64,000 bases of DNA from Ochrobactrum chromiisoli. Its GTDB lineage: Bacteria; Pseudomonadota; Alphaproteobacteria; Rhizobiales; Rhizobiaceae. The notes under the pieces are model-generated. The model saw only the letters and a program-made list of their open reading frames with translations. It was not told where the DNA came from and did no database searches. Both the position numbers and the translations under genes were made by a program. The DNA is taken from contig NZ_JAPHAV010000001.1 in NCBI RefSeq assembly GCF_026241335.1, positions 558,001-622,000 of the forward strand. The letters run 5' to 3'. Numbering within the stretch: the stretch's first letter is position 1; every line of letters begins with the position of its first letter. Shown here piece by piece: positions 44,308-53,206 of the stretch.

Positions 44308-45168
44308 TTATGCCCTCCTGTAAGAAGGGTGCCAGAATGTCATTCTGCGCTCGATCAGCGCGATCAGCCCATAAGAAAGCGACCCCGCAAGAGCGGCTAC
44401 AAAAATCTCGGCCCAGACCATGTCCACATTCATGCGGCCGATTTCTGCGGATATGCGGAAACCCATGCCGACGATGGGCGTACCAAAAAATTCGGCGACA
44501 ATTGCGCCGATCAAAGCCAGTGTGGAGTTGATCTTGAGCGCATTGAAAATGAAGGGCATGGCCGCCGGAAGGCGCAGTTTAATGAGTGTCTGCCAATAGT
44601 TCGAGCCATAGGTCTGCATCAGATCGCGTTCCATCGAACCGCTCGCAGCTAAGCCCGCAACCGTGTTCACCAGCATCGGGAAGAAGGTCATGATAATGAC
44701 GACCGCTGCCTTTGACTGCCAGTCGAAGCCAAACCACATCACCATGATGGGCGCAACGCCGACAATGGGAAGGGCGGCTGCAAGATTACCAAGCGGCAGC
44801 AAGCCTTTGCGCAGAAATGGCACGCGATCAGCAATAATTGCGGTGATAAAGCCTAAGCCACAGCCCGCGATATAGCCGATAATGACCGCCTTCATGAAGG
44901 TCTGCTGAAAATCAGCCCACAGGATGGGAACCGAACTCGTGATCCGCGCCCATATGACGGAGGGCGCAGGCAACAGCACCTGCGGCACGGTAAACAGGCG
45001 CACACTCACTTCCCAAAGAAGAAGCATCGCGATGCCAAAAAGGGCAGGGACTGCAATGTCCAGCAGCTTCTGAGTGTGCGGGTTGCGCGCCTTGAGGCTT
45101 GCCACCCAGCCGACAATCGCCCATGAAACGGCAATCAGCGCGATAATGATTATCACATTCATCATCAT
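44308..45168 (-). CDS. ABC transporter permease (SsuC/ThiX-like) 2
   Basis: 286 residues, about six helices. The permease loop MERDLMQTYGSNYWQTLIKLRLPAAMP is the EAA-type contact region of the nitrate/sulfonate/taurine/pyrimidine class. ATG 45168 overlaps the stop of the upstream permease (ATGA). With its neighbour it forms the heterodimeric channel. Confidence 0.92.
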   Translation of the reverse strand: MMMNVIIIIALIAVSWAIVGWVASLKARNPHTQKLLDIAVPALFGIAMLLLWEVSVRLFTVPQVLLPAPSVIWARITSSVPILWADFQQTFMKAVIIGYIAGCGLGFITAIIADRVPFLRKGLLPLGNLAAALPIVGVAPIMVMWFGFDWQSKAAVVIIMTFFPMLVNTVAGLAASGSMERDLMQTYGSNYWQTLIKLRLPAAMPFIFNALKINSTLALIGAIVAEFFGTPIVGMGFRISAEIGRMNVDMVWAEIFVAALAGSLSYGLIALIERRMTFWHPSYRRA

Positions 45169-46079
45169 GCACCCGCCCTTTCAGGTTTTACGCCCATGCG
45201 TCGGTTGACGATACGCGCAACCAGCCCGACAAGCGCCACAAGCAATCCCGCCATAATGGCGGCTGCAATGAGGGCGGCCCATATTTGCACCGTCTGACCG
45301 TAATAGGAACCGGCCAGCAAACGCGCGCCAAGACCTGCGACGGCCCCCGTTGGCAACTCGCCAACAATTGCGCCGACAAGGCTGATGGCAACCGCAATCT
45401 GCATCGATGTGAACAGGAACGGCATGGCCGCAGGCCAGCGCAACTTCCAGAAAACCTGATTGCGCGATGCATTATATGTCCGCATCAGATCAAGATGCAT
45501 CACATCGGGCGAGCGCAGGCCTTTGACCATACCCACTGCAACCGGGAAAAAGGACAGATAAGTCGATATGATCGCCTTTGGCAGCAGCCCCGAAATGCCA
45601 ATCGCATTCAGCACCACAATAATCATCGGCGCGATGGCAAGGATGGGGATTGTTTGCGAGGTGATGATCCAAGGCATCAGGCTTTTGTCAAGCGTGCGCG
45701 AGTGCACAATGCCGACCGCAAGCAACACGCCAAGCGCCGATCCGAGCACGAAGCCGAGCAATGTCGAGGATAGTGTCACCCAGCCATGATAAACGAGGCT
45801 GCGCTTTGAACTTGGTTTGACATCAAAGACTGTTTTCCAGATTTCCTGTCCCACCTGATGTGGCGCAGGCAGCACCGGGCGATCCTGATGCATCGTATTG
45901 GCAACAATTGTCGAGAACGAAATCTCGGTTCCGGCGCGCTCTGCTTGATCTCGCTCAAACGGCGCGTTGAGAAAAACTGCAAGCAGATACCACAATCCGA
46001 TGATTGCCAGCAGAACCGTCGCCACCGGAATAAATTTGTCGCGAAAAAAAGCTGTCAGTCCCGCCCGGGTTTCACTCAT
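45165..46079 (-). CDS. ABC transporter permease (SsuC/ThiX-like) 1
   Basis: 304 residues from ATG 46079, which overlaps the stop of the ATPase gene; an open stretch to 46193 lies inside that gene and is rejected. Membrane helices plus the loop LDLMRTYNASRNQVFWKLRWPAAMP define the same permease class as its partner. A long loop after helix 1 (residues about 40-90) is a small peculiarity. Confidence 0.92.
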   Translation of the reverse strand: MSETRAGLTAFFRDKFIPVATVLLAIIGLWYLLAVFLNAPFERDQAERAGTEISFSTIVANTMHQDRPVLPAPHQVGQEIWKTVFDVKPSSKRSLVYHGWVTLSSTLLGFVLGSALGVLLAVGIVHSRTLDKSLMPWIITSQTIPILAIAPMIIVVLNAIGISGLLPKAIISTYLSFFPVAVGMVKGLRSPDVMHLDLMRTYNASRNQVFWKLRWPAAMPFLFTSMQIAVAISLVGAIVGELPTGAVAGLGARLLAGSYYGQTVQIWAALIAAAIMAGLLVALVGLVARIVNRRMGVKPERAGA

Positions 46080-46923
46080 GAATATGCCCCAGCCGCAGGC
46101 CTTCGCGCACGCGATGGGCGATTTTGAGGAAGGCATCCGATTCACGAATATCCAGTGTGCGATCCGGCCCCAGATCGCAGTCGATAATTTCATGAATACG
46201 GCCCGGACGCGGACTCATCACGACGATCTTGGTTGACAGAAACACGGCCTCAGGAATGGAGTGTGTCACGAAGATCACAGTCTTCTGTGTTGCCGCCCAG
46301 AGTTTGAGAAGCTGTTCGTTGAGGTGATCGCGCACGATCTCATCCAATGCGCCGAAAGGCTCATCCATCAGCAGCATGTCAGGGTCAAACGACAATGCAC
46401 GCGCAATCGATGCTCGCTGCTGCATGCCGCCGGAAAGCTGCCATGGAAATTTTTTGCCAAAACCCGTGAGGTTCACCAGCGCCAGATTCTTTTCAATCCG
46501 CGCTTTGCGCTCGGCAGCACTATATCCCATGATTTCGAGTGGCAGGCCGATATTGTCTTCAATCGTGCGCCACGGAAACAACGCTGCCGCCTGAAAGACG
46601 TAGCCGTAAGAGCGATCAAGCCGTGCCTGTTCAGGTGTCAGTCCGTTGACGGTCACAGAGCCGGAAGTAGGCTGTTCGAGATTGGCCACCACACGCATCA
46701 AGGTGGTCTTGCCGCAACCCGAAGGGCCGATGAAGGAAACAAACTCACCGCGTTTGATCGTGAGATTGATGTTAGAAAGCGCATGGACCGGACCGTCATT
46801 CGTTTCAAAAACCAGAGACAGGTCTTTGATGTCGATCACGGTCGGCGCACCATCAAAGCCCCGCTCCGGGGCCATGTTATCGATGTTCATCACATGCATT
46901 TCCCGAAGCGAAGCTGGAGCCAT
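46072..46923 (-). CDS. ABC transporter ATP-binding protein (SsuB/TauB/ThiZ-like)
   Basis: 283 residues. Walker A GPSGCGKTT, Q-loop YVFQAAALFPWRTIEDN, signature LSGGMQQRASIARAL, Walker B MLLMDEPFGALDEI and switch VTHSIPEAVFL. The sequence class is that of nitrate/sulfonate/pyrimidine importers. ATG 46923 lies just after the dihydropyrimidinase stop; later Met codons (9, 12) are alternatives. Confidence 0.94.
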   Translation of the reverse strand: MAPASLREMHVMNIDNMAPERGFDGAPTVIDIKDLSLVFETNDGPVHALSNINLTIKRGEFVSFIGPSGCGKTTLMRVVANLEQPTSGSVTVNGLTPEQARLDRSYGYVFQAAALFPWRTIEDNIGLPLEIMGYSAAERKARIEKNLALVNLTGFGKKFPWQLSGGMQQRASIARALSFDPDMLLMDEPFGALDEIVRDHLNEQLLKLWAATQKTVIFVTHSIPEAVFLSTKIVVMSPRPGRIHEIIDCDLGPDRTLDIRESDAFLKIAHRVREGLRLGHIHE

Positions 46924-46926
46924 GGA

Positions 46927-48396
46927 TCAGACCCCTATTGGCATATGTTCGGCGCTGCGTTCCACCTTGCGGGGCGCGACGATTTCTTTCCACTGCGACA
47001 GGGCCTTGTTGGCGGCACCGTTGGGTTCACGTTCGACAAAGCGTCCATCACCCGGCTGTGCTGTGACATGGCCATGATCAAAGGCGAGACGACCGCGCGA
47101 GAATGTTTTGACGGGTAAGCCTTTCAACTCAAAACCTTCAAAGACATTGTAATCAATGGACGAATGCTGCGTTTTGGCAGAGATCTTCTTGGTCGTTTCC
47201 GGGTCCCAGATGATAATATCGGCGTCGGCCCCCGGCAGGATCGCACCCTTTTGCGGATAGATATTGAGGATCTTCGCAATGTTGGTCGAAGTGACAGCCA
47301 CGAACTCATTGGGCGTCAGACGACCGGTGCGAACCCCACGCGTCCAGAGTACAGGAAGCCGTTCTTCAAGCCCGCCGGTGCCATTTGGAATCTTGGTGAA
47401 ATTACCAATGCCATGGCGCTTCTGCTCGGATGTGAAAGCGCAATGATCGGTTGCAACGCATTGCAGGCTTCCAGCGGCAAGTCCGGCCCAGAGGCTGTCC
47501 TGATTGATCTTGTCGCGGAATGGCGGCGACATTACGCGGCGCGCAGCATAGTCCCAATCGCGATTGTGATATTCGCTTTCATCAAGTGTCAAATGCTGGA
47601 TCAGCGGCTCGCCATAAACGCGCATCCCTTTCTGGCGTGCACGGCGGATTGCTTCATGCGCCTGCTCGCAGGATGTATGCACCACATAAAGCGGCACACC
47701 GGCCTGATCGGCAATCATGATGGCGCGGTTGGTCGCTTCGCCTTCCACTTCCGGCGGGCGTGAATAGGCGTGTGCCTCCGGACCGTCATTGCCAGCAGCC
47801 AAGAGCTTGGCCTGTAATTGCGCAACAATATCGCCGTTTTCCGCGTGAACCAGCGGCATGGCGCCAAGCTCGGCGCAGCGCTGGAACGATGCGAACATCT
47901 CGTCATCATTGACCATCAACGCGCCCTTATAGGCCATGAAGTGCTTGAAGGTGTTGATGCCGCGCTTCACCACTTCCGGCATTTCATTAAACGCGCGTTC
48001 GCTCCAGCCGGTGATTGCCATGTGGAACGAATAGTCGGTACGCGCCTTGCCTGCCTTCTGGAACCATTCCTGAAGCGCGTCGAGCAGATTGCCTTCTGGT
48101 CCGGGAAGAACGAAGTCGACCACCATCGTCGTGCCGCCTGCAAGCGCTGCCGCAGTGCCAGTGTCAAAATCATCGGATGAATAGGTGCCCATAAAGGGCA
48201 TTTGCAAATGCGTATGCGGGTCAATGCCGCCTGGCATGATATAACAGCCGGAAGCATCGATGGTTTCATCGCCGGTCAGATTATCGCCCACGGCTACAAT
48301 CTTCTCGCCTTCGATGAGAACGTCGGCTTTAAAGGTGCGGTCTGCCGTAATCACGGTGCCGCCTTTGATGACCTTGCTTGCCCCAGAACTAACCAT
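46927..48396 (-). CDS. hydA: dihydropyrimidinase
   Basis: 489 residues, amidohydrolase fold. Metal ligands are visible: PGGIDPHTHLQMP (His61, His63), carbamylated Lys in HFMAYKG (Lys157), His in PLVHAENGD, His in YVVHTSCEQ, and Asp in VATDHCAF. Opens 5,6-dihydrouracil or dihydrothymine to the N-carbamoyl beta-amino acid, step two of the reductive pathway. GGGGAA precedes the start. Sits between the amidohydrolase gene upstream and the importer genes downstream. The D-hydantoinase label is the same family; context supports the pyrimidine role. Confidence 0.94.
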   Translation of the reverse strand: MVSSGASKVIKGGTVITADRTFKADVLIEGEKIVAVGDNLTGDETIDASGCYIMPGGIDPHTHLQMPFMGTYSSDDFDTGTAAALAGGTTMVVDFVLPGPEGNLLDALQEWFQKAGKARTDYSFHMAITGWSERAFNEMPEVVKRGINTFKHFMAYKGALMVNDDEMFASFQRCAELGAMPLVHAENGDIVAQLQAKLLAAGNDGPEAHAYSRPPEVEGEATNRAIMIADQAGVPLYVVHTSCEQAHEAIRRARQKGMRVYGEPLIQHLTLDESEYHNRDWDYAARRVMSPPFRDKINQDSLWAGLAAGSLQCVATDHCAFTSEQKRHGIGNFTKIPNGTGGLEERLPVLWTRGVRTGRLTPNEFVAVTSTNIAKILNIYPQKGAILPGADADIIIWDPETTKKISAKTQHSSIDYNVFEGFELKGLPVKTFSRGRLAFDHGHVTAQPGDGRFVEREPNGAANKALSQWKEIVAPRKVERSAEHMPIGV

Positions 48397-48450
48397 GTTC
48401 GCGTTCCCCTTTTTGGTTTTGTTTCGAACAGGTATTGGATAGGCTGGAAA

Positions 48451-49698
48451 TTAACTTACAATTTCAGCACTCTCCAATACGGCATGAAGAAGTACATCAG
48501 CGCCAGCCGATGCCCACTCCTTTGAGATTTCTTCGTCTTCGTTATGGCTGAGGCCATCGACGCATGGACACATGACCATGGCGGTCGGTGCCACGCGATT
48601 GATCCAGCAGGCATCGTGACCGGCACCGGAAACAATGTCGCGATGGCTGTAGCCAAGCCGTTCGGCTGCATTGCGAATTGCCGTGACGCAGCCTTCATCG
48701 AACGTGACGGGATCGAAATGGCCTGCCACTTCAATCTCGATACCAATGCCAAGGTCTGCCGCGATCTTTGGCGCTTCCGTTTCAAAACGCGCTTTCATGG
48801 CATCGAGTGTTTTCTGATCCGGCGAACGGAAATCGACGGTAAAGACGATTTGGCCCGGCAGAACATTGCGAGAGTTCGGCGAAACTTCAATATGGCCCAC
48901 GCCACCGACCGCATCGGGCTGATAGTCCATCGCAATCTCATTGACCAGTTGCAGCAGTTTGCCCAAGCCAAGGCTTGCATTCCTGCGCATCTTCATCGGC
49001 GTTGAGCCGGTATGTGCTTCCTTGCCGGTCAGTGTTATCTGCAACCACCACAGGCCCTGACCATGGGTGACAACGCCAATATCCTTGTTTTCAGCCTCAA
49101 GGATCGGGCCTTGTTCGATGTGCAACTCAAACATCGAATGGATCTTGCGCTTGCCAACCGGCTCGTCGCCCTTCCAGCCAATGCGCTCCAGCTCATCGAT
49201 GAATTTCTTGCCTTTGGCGTCGGTGCGCTCATAGGCCCAGTCCTGTTCTAGCACCCCGGCGAAAACGCCGGAAGCAAGCATTGCAGGCGCAAAACGCGTG
49301 CCTTCTTCATTGGTCCAGTTGACCACGACAATCGGGCGCTTTGTCTTGATGTTTGTGTCGTTCAAGGTGCGCATGACTTCAAGTCCGCCCAGCACACCGA
49401 GCACGCCGTCATATTTGCCGCCTGTCGGCTGCGTATCGAGATGGCTGCCCATATAAACCGGATCGGCATCCGCATCTTCGCCTGCGCGAATAAAGAACAT
49501 ATTGCCCATCGTATCGACGGTCATCGACAGTCCGGCCTGTTCGCACCATTTCTGAAAAAGCTGGCGACCTTCGGCGTCTTCATCGGTCAGCGTCTGGCGA
49601 TTGTTACCACCGCGCAAACCGGGGCCAATCTGTGCCATTTCCATCAGGCTGTCCCACAGCCTGTCGCCATTGACCTTGAGATTACTGGAGAGCGCCAT
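48451..49698 (-). CDS. Zn-dependent N-carbamoyl amidohydrolase, beta-ureidopropionase type (M20 family)
   Basis: 415 residues from ATG 49698, with GGAGG 11 bases upstream; a GTG at 49713 would overlap that site. Motifs of the M20/hydantoinase-carbamoylase family: GSHLDTQPTGGKYDGVLGVL, NEEGTRFAPAMLASGVF, ELHIEQGPILE, GKEAHTGSTPM, GAGHDACW. Expected reaction: N-carbamoyl-beta-alanine to beta-alanine, CO2 and ammonia, the third step of uracil breakdown. Allantoate amidohydrolases look alike; the adjacent dihydropyrimidinase and RutR site decide the call. First gene of the operon. Confidence 0.9.
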   Translation of the reverse strand: MALSSNLKVNGDRLWDSLMEMAQIGPGLRGGNNRQTLTDEDAEGRQLFQKWCEQAGLSMTVDTMGNMFFIRAGEDADADPVYMGSHLDTQPTGGKYDGVLGVLGGLEVMRTLNDTNIKTKRPIVVVNWTNEEGTRFAPAMLASGVFAGVLEQDWAYERTDAKGKKFIDELERIGWKGDEPVGKRKIHSMFELHIEQGPILEAENKDIGVVTHGQGLWWLQITLTGKEAHTGSTPMKMRRNASLGLGKLLQLVNEIAMDYQPDAVGGVGHIEVSPNSRNVLPGQIVFTVDFRSPDQKTLDAMKARFETEAPKIAADLGIGIEIEVAGHFDPVTFDEGCVTAIRNAAERLGYSHRDIVSGAGHDACWINRVAPTAMVMCPCVDGLSHNEDEEISKEWASAGADVLLHAVLESAEIVS

Positions 49699-49820
49699 TT
49701 GCTCTGCCTCCACATTTCAAGCATGGAATAACTGCGGCATTGCCGCAAGCGCTTCGCATGTTATGTTGTTCCCGCGACCCAGCTCTTTGGCCTCAATCTT
49801 CTTGCAGTATTTGCAAAAAC

Positions 49821-49836
49821 TTGACTAGTTGGTCAA
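49821..49836. promoter_or_regulatory. RutR-type operator in the divergent pyrimidine promoter region
   Basis: TTGACTAGTTGGTCAA. The known E. coli RutR box is TTGACCA-N2-TGGTCAA, so 15 of 16 positions agree if the two central bases are free. It contains TTGAC hexamers on both strands and so probably covers both -35 elements, allowing repression of the catabolic operon and of the regulator. Confidence 0.85.
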
Positions 49837-49908
49837 AATGCAGGCTAGAAGAGCGTTCGACAGCGGTCAAGCGGTTTTAAGAAATTTTGCTCCGTCAAAA
49901 GGTGTTAA

Positions 49909-50589
49909 ATGGTCACAGATGCGACAGCTCCCGCCGAAGCAGGTGTGAATGAAAAGGCGGAGGGTGCGACGCGCATTCAGGCGATCAATCGCAGGCTCAT
50001 TCTGGATGCAGCGCTTGATGTCTTTTCCGCTTATGGGTTTCGCGGTTCGACAGTCGATCAGATTGCCGAAAAGGCAGGGATGTCGAAGCCAAACCTGCTG
50101 TATTATTTTCCGCGCAAGCAAAATATCTACGTGACGGTTTTGGAGGAAACGCTCACCGAATGGCTTGGCCCGTTCGAGAGCATCAGCCCTGAAGGCGATC
50201 CGCTTGAGGAACTCCAGAACTATATTGCGCAAAAGCTTGCGCTTTCGGCCAAAAGGCCGGAAGCATCGCGGCTGTTTGCCAATGAAATTCTGCATGGTGC
50301 ACCGGCGATTACCGATTTTCTCAAAGGCCATCTGAAAGAGCTGGTCGATGAAAAAGCAGGCGTTATTCGTTGTTGGATTGAAGAAAAGCGCATCGCGCCC
50401 ATTGATCCTTATCACCTGATTTTTACGATATGGGCCGTGACGCAGCATTATTCCGATTTCTCGGTTCAGGTTGCAGCCATTCTTGGCAACCGCACCGAGC
50501 AGCCGGATTTTTATGAGCAGACAGCACGCTCCATTGCAGCAATTATTCTTGACGGTGTGCGTGTTCGTGATGATGTTGCAGCATCATGA
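49909..50589 (+). CDS. rutR: TetR-family pyrimidine regulator, RutR-like
   Basis: 226 residues. The TetR HTH lies at about 30-75 (ILDAALDVFSAYGFRGSTVDQIAEKAGMSKPNLLYYF), followed by the RutR-type ligand domain with NEILHGAP, DPYHLIFTIWAVTQHYSDF and QPDFYEQTARSI. RutR binds uracil or thymine and leaves the DNA. Divergent from the catabolic operon, with its box 73-88 bp upstream. The Nudix gene overlaps its stop codon. Confidence 0.9.
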   Translation: MVTDATAPAEAGVNEKAEGATRIQAINRRLILDAALDVFSAYGFRGSTVDQIAEKAGMSKPNLLYYFPRKQNIYVTVLEETLTEWLGPFESISPEGDPLEELQNYIAQKLALSAKRPEASRLFANEILHGAPAITDFLKGHLKELVDEKAGVIRCWIEEKRIAPIDPYHLIFTIWAVTQHYSDFSVQVAAILGNRTEQPDFYEQTARSIAAIILDGVRVRDDVAAS

Positions 50590-50984
50590 AAACGATTCTT
50601 ATTGCAGCAGCCATTGTCCGCGATGAAGCGGGCCGTTTCCTCCTTGTTCGCAAACGCGGCAGCGAGATTTTCTTCCAGCCTGGTGGCAAGATTGATACCG
50701 GCGAAGAGCCGCAGATTGCGCTTATCCGCGAAATCGAGGAAGAGCTCGGCATTCTGATTGACGAGAGCCAGTTGCGCTATGCAGCGCGCATGTCGGCACC
50801 AGCCGCCAACGAACTTGATTCCATCGTTGAAGCAGAACTGTTCCACCTCACTTTGAGGGAAGGGCAGGTGCCTGCCGCTTCGAGTGAAATCGAAGAGCTG
50901 ATCTGGGTTAAGGCTGGCGATCAGTCGCGCCCTGTTGCGCTGCTTTCACAAAGCATCCAGGCACGCTTTTCACAAGCGGATTGA
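50586..50984 (+). CDS. Nudix hydrolase
   Basis: 132 residues. The Nudix box GGKIDTGEEPQIALIREIEEELG fits the G-x5-E-x7-RE-x2-EE-x-G pattern. ATG 50586 overlaps the rutR stop (ATGA), so the two are translated together and the gene probably belongs to the pyrimidine regulon. Nudix enzymes cleave nucleoside diphosphates linked to other groups; a damaged-nucleotide or pyrimidine-related substrate is a guess. Confidence 0.92.
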   Translation: MKTILIAAAIVRDEAGRFLLVRKRGSEIFFQPGGKIDTGEEPQIALIREIEEELGILIDESQLRYAARMSAPAANELDSIVEAELFHLTLREGQVPAASSEIEELIWVKAGDQSRPVALLSQSIQARFSQAD

Positions 50985-51058
50985 GATTCTTATTCGCAGA
51001 TGAATAGGTTTTTCGTTTGCGAATTTATTATCTTCCTCTTATCAGTCTGTGCGCGTTT

Positions 51059-51106
51059 AGAGCGCATCCCGAAAAGTGTGAAACGGTTTTCGGACAAGAT
51101 GCGCGC
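51059..51106. repeat. dispersed palindromic repeat (RIME/Bru-RS-like), copy 2
   Basis: AGCGCATCCCGAAAAGTG, then ACGGTTTTCGGACAAGATGC. Outer stem GCGCATC/GATGCGC and inner stem CCGAAAA/TTTTCGG. Fills the gap between the Nudix gene and the sugar module. Confidence 0.9.
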
Positions 51107-51143
51107 CCTTAATACGCGGGCATAGGTTCTGGAGGAGATATTT

Positions 51144-52172
51144 ATGCAGCTTAAAGTATCTGATAGGCGCACACTGGGCCGCACGGGGCTGTCCGTAACG
51201 GCGCTTGGTCTGGGAACCGCACCTTTGGGCGGGCTTTATGCGCCTGTTTCCCGTGCCGATGCGGATGCTTTGCTCGAAGCTGGCTGGGACAGCGGCATCC
51301 GCTATTTCGACAGCGCACCGATGTATGGTCTTGGTCGAAGCGAGCATCTTTTGGGCGATTTGCTGCGCGAAAAGACTGAACGCGCCGTGGTTTCTACCAA
51401 AGTTGGCCGCCTGATGACCAATGAGCGCGCTGGTCGCACGCTGCCGCCATCGCCACCAAAAAATCCTCTCGATTCCGGCTGGCACAATGGTCTCAATTTC
51501 CGTGAGGTTTTTGATTACAGCTATGACGGTGTTATGCGCAGCTTCGATGACAGCCAGCAGCGCCTTGGCTTTCCCAAAATCGATCTGCTCTATGTCCATG
51601 ACATTGGCCGCGTGACCCATGCTGACCGTCATGAGTTTCACTGGAACGCATTGACCAAGGGCGGCGGTTTCCGTGCACTGAGTGAATTGCGCGAAGCAGG
51701 CAATATTAAAGGCTTTGGCCTTGGAGTGAATGAATGGCAGGTCATTCGTGATGCGCTTGAGGAAGCGGATCTCGACTGCTCGCTGCTGGCTGGCCGCTAT
51801 TCGCTGCTTGATCAGGTTTCGGAAAAGGAATTCTTGCCGCTGGCGCAAAAGCGCGGCATGGCGCTGGTGATTGCCGGTGTGTTCAACTCCGGCATTCTGG
51901 CTGCCCCACGCGGTGGCGAACAGAAGTTCGATTATGCTGATGCGCCTGCTGAAATCATTGCACGCACCAACCGCCTGCATGATATTTGCGACGACTTCAA
52001 TGTACCGCTTGCCGCCGCCGCCATGCAGTTCCCGATGATGCATGAGGCCGTCAGCTCCATTCTGATTGGTGTGCGTTCGCCAGAACAGATCAGGCAGAAT
52101 GTTGTCTGGTTCGAGCAGTCCATCCCGGATGAATTCTGGGCGAAGCTCCGTTCGGAAGGTCTGATCTCGTAA
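51144..52172 (+). CDS. aldo/keto reductase, D-threo-aldose 1-dehydrogenase (L-fucose dehydrogenase) type
   Basis: 342 residues. RTGLSVTALGLGTAPLGGLY opens the barrel, IRYFDSAPMYGLGRSEHLLG holds the catalytic Asp and Tyr, VVSTKVGRL the Lys, LLYVHDIGR the His. The whole sequence is of the group that oxidises L-fucose, D-arabinose or L-galactose to lactones. AGGAGATATTT precedes ATG 51144. It ends two bases before the PfkB kinase start. Confidence 0.9.
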   Translation: MQLKVSDRRTLGRTGLSVTALGLGTAPLGGLYAPVSRADADALLEAGWDSGIRYFDSAPMYGLGRSEHLLGDLLREKTERAVVSTKVGRLMTNERAGRTLPPSPPKNPLDSGWHNGLNFREVFDYSYDGVMRSFDDSQQRLGFPKIDLLYVHDIGRVTHADRHEFHWNALTKGGGFRALSELREAGNIKGFGLGVNEWQVIRDALEEADLDCSLLAGRYSLLDQVSEKEFLPLAQKRGMALVIAGVFNSGILAAPRGGEQKFDYADAPAEIIARTNRLHDICDDFNVPLAAAAMQFPMMHEAVSSILIGVRSPEQIRQNVVWFEQSIPDEFWAKLRSEGLIS

Positions 52173-52174
52173 TC

Positions 52175-53095
52175 ATGACGTCCAAAATTCTCTGCGTTGG
52201 TGCCCTCACCATGGACACCATTCTGCGCCTTGATGAACTTCCACACGCGGCAGGTAAATATCTGCCGCGTGAAGCGGTCGAGATCGCCGCTGGCATGGCT
52301 TCGAGTGCCGCAGCCGCGATTGCCCGGCTTGGTGGGGATGTGGCGCTTTGGGCTTCTGCCGGAGTTGATCCGGTGGGTGAGCGCGCCATCGCAGAGCTTG
52401 AAGCCGAAGGCATCGATTGCTCTTATATCCGTCGGCTGGAAGGCGTGCGCACGGCGTTTTCCTCAATTCTTGTCGATGCAAACGGCGAGCGCATCATTGT
52501 GCCATTTTATGACCCGGCACTTGCAAGCCCGTCGGATCAGATTCCGCCGATTGCAGCTGGCGCCTACGCCGCTGTAATGACCGATGTGCGCTGGCCATGG
52601 GCGGCTGAAACAGCCCTTCGAGCGGCTCGCGATGCAGGGATTCCAGCGATCCTTGATGCCGATACCGCACCTGTCGAGCTTCTGGAAAAGCTGCTTCCGC
52701 TTGCAACGCATATTGTTGCATCAGAACCCGCTGCGATCAGCGTGACCGACACGACGGATTTGCGCGAATGTGTGAACATTTTGGCCAGCCGCTATGATGT
52801 TTTCACCTCTGTCACCGCTGGCCCAGACGGCTGCTACTGGACGGAAAGAGCAGGCAAGCCCGTTTCCCATGTGCCGGGCTTTAAGGTGAAAGCAATCGAC
52901 ACGCTGGCCGCGGGCGATGTCTTTCATGGTGCTTTCGCCCATGGTCTGGTTGATGGCAAAGGGATCACCGACATGATCCGATTTGCTAATGCGAGCGCCG
53001 CCATTAAATGCGCTCGCTTTGGTGGCCGCGCTGGTTCACCAGACTATAAGCAGGTGCTTTCTTTCATCGAAAGCGGCATTGTTCCGGCCCAGTAA
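52175..53095 (+). CDS. PfkB/ribokinase-family sugar kinase
   Basis: 306 residues. N-terminal CVGALTMDTILRLDELP, GMASSAAAAIARLGG, and the PfkB signature 2 as DTLAAGDVFHGAFAHGL, in which the usual Gly-Ala-Gly-Asp is Ala-Ala-Gly-Asp; the catalytic Asp remains. Two bases after the aldose dehydrogenase and followed by the aldolase gene, it most likely phosphorylates a sugar or keto-deoxy sugar acid of that pathway. Exact substrate unknown. Confidence 0.9.
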   Translation: MTSKILCVGALTMDTILRLDELPHAAGKYLPREAVEIAAGMASSAAAAIARLGGDVALWASAGVDPVGERAIAELEAEGIDCSYIRRLEGVRTAFSSILVDANGERIIVPFYDPALASPSDQIPPIAAGAYAAVMTDVRWPWAAETALRAARDAGIPAILDADTAPVELLEKLLPLATHIVASEPAAISVTDTTDLRECVNILASRYDVFTSVTAGPDGCYWTERAGKPVSHVPGFKVKAIDTLAAGDVFHGAFAHGLVDGKGITDMIRFANASAAIKCARFGGRAGSPDYKQVLSFIESGIVPAQ

Positions 53096-53143
53096 GCCGT
53101 CAAGCTCTTCAAAAAAAACATACAAACACGCACTGAACCCGAA

Positions 53144-53172
53144 TTGACTATTTACTAACATGTTAGTATGTG
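53144..53172 (+). promoter_or_regulatory. promoter with embedded 16-bp palindrome, likely GntR operator
   Basis: TTGACT (53144-53149) and TATGTG (53167-53172) are 17 bp apart. Between and partly over them lies the perfect palindrome TACTAACATGTTAGTA (53153-53168). Its size and place suit repression by the FadR-type GntR protein encoded two genes downstream. Confidence 0.65.
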
Positions 53173-53206
53173 CCAACTTACAGTTCAAATTTGGGAGGAG
53201 CCAGTT

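Noticed and set aside
46261-47118. 285-codon plus-strand frame antisense to the ATPase and dihydropyrimidinase
   Set aside because: Both minus-strand genes have complete catalytic motifs; this frame has none.
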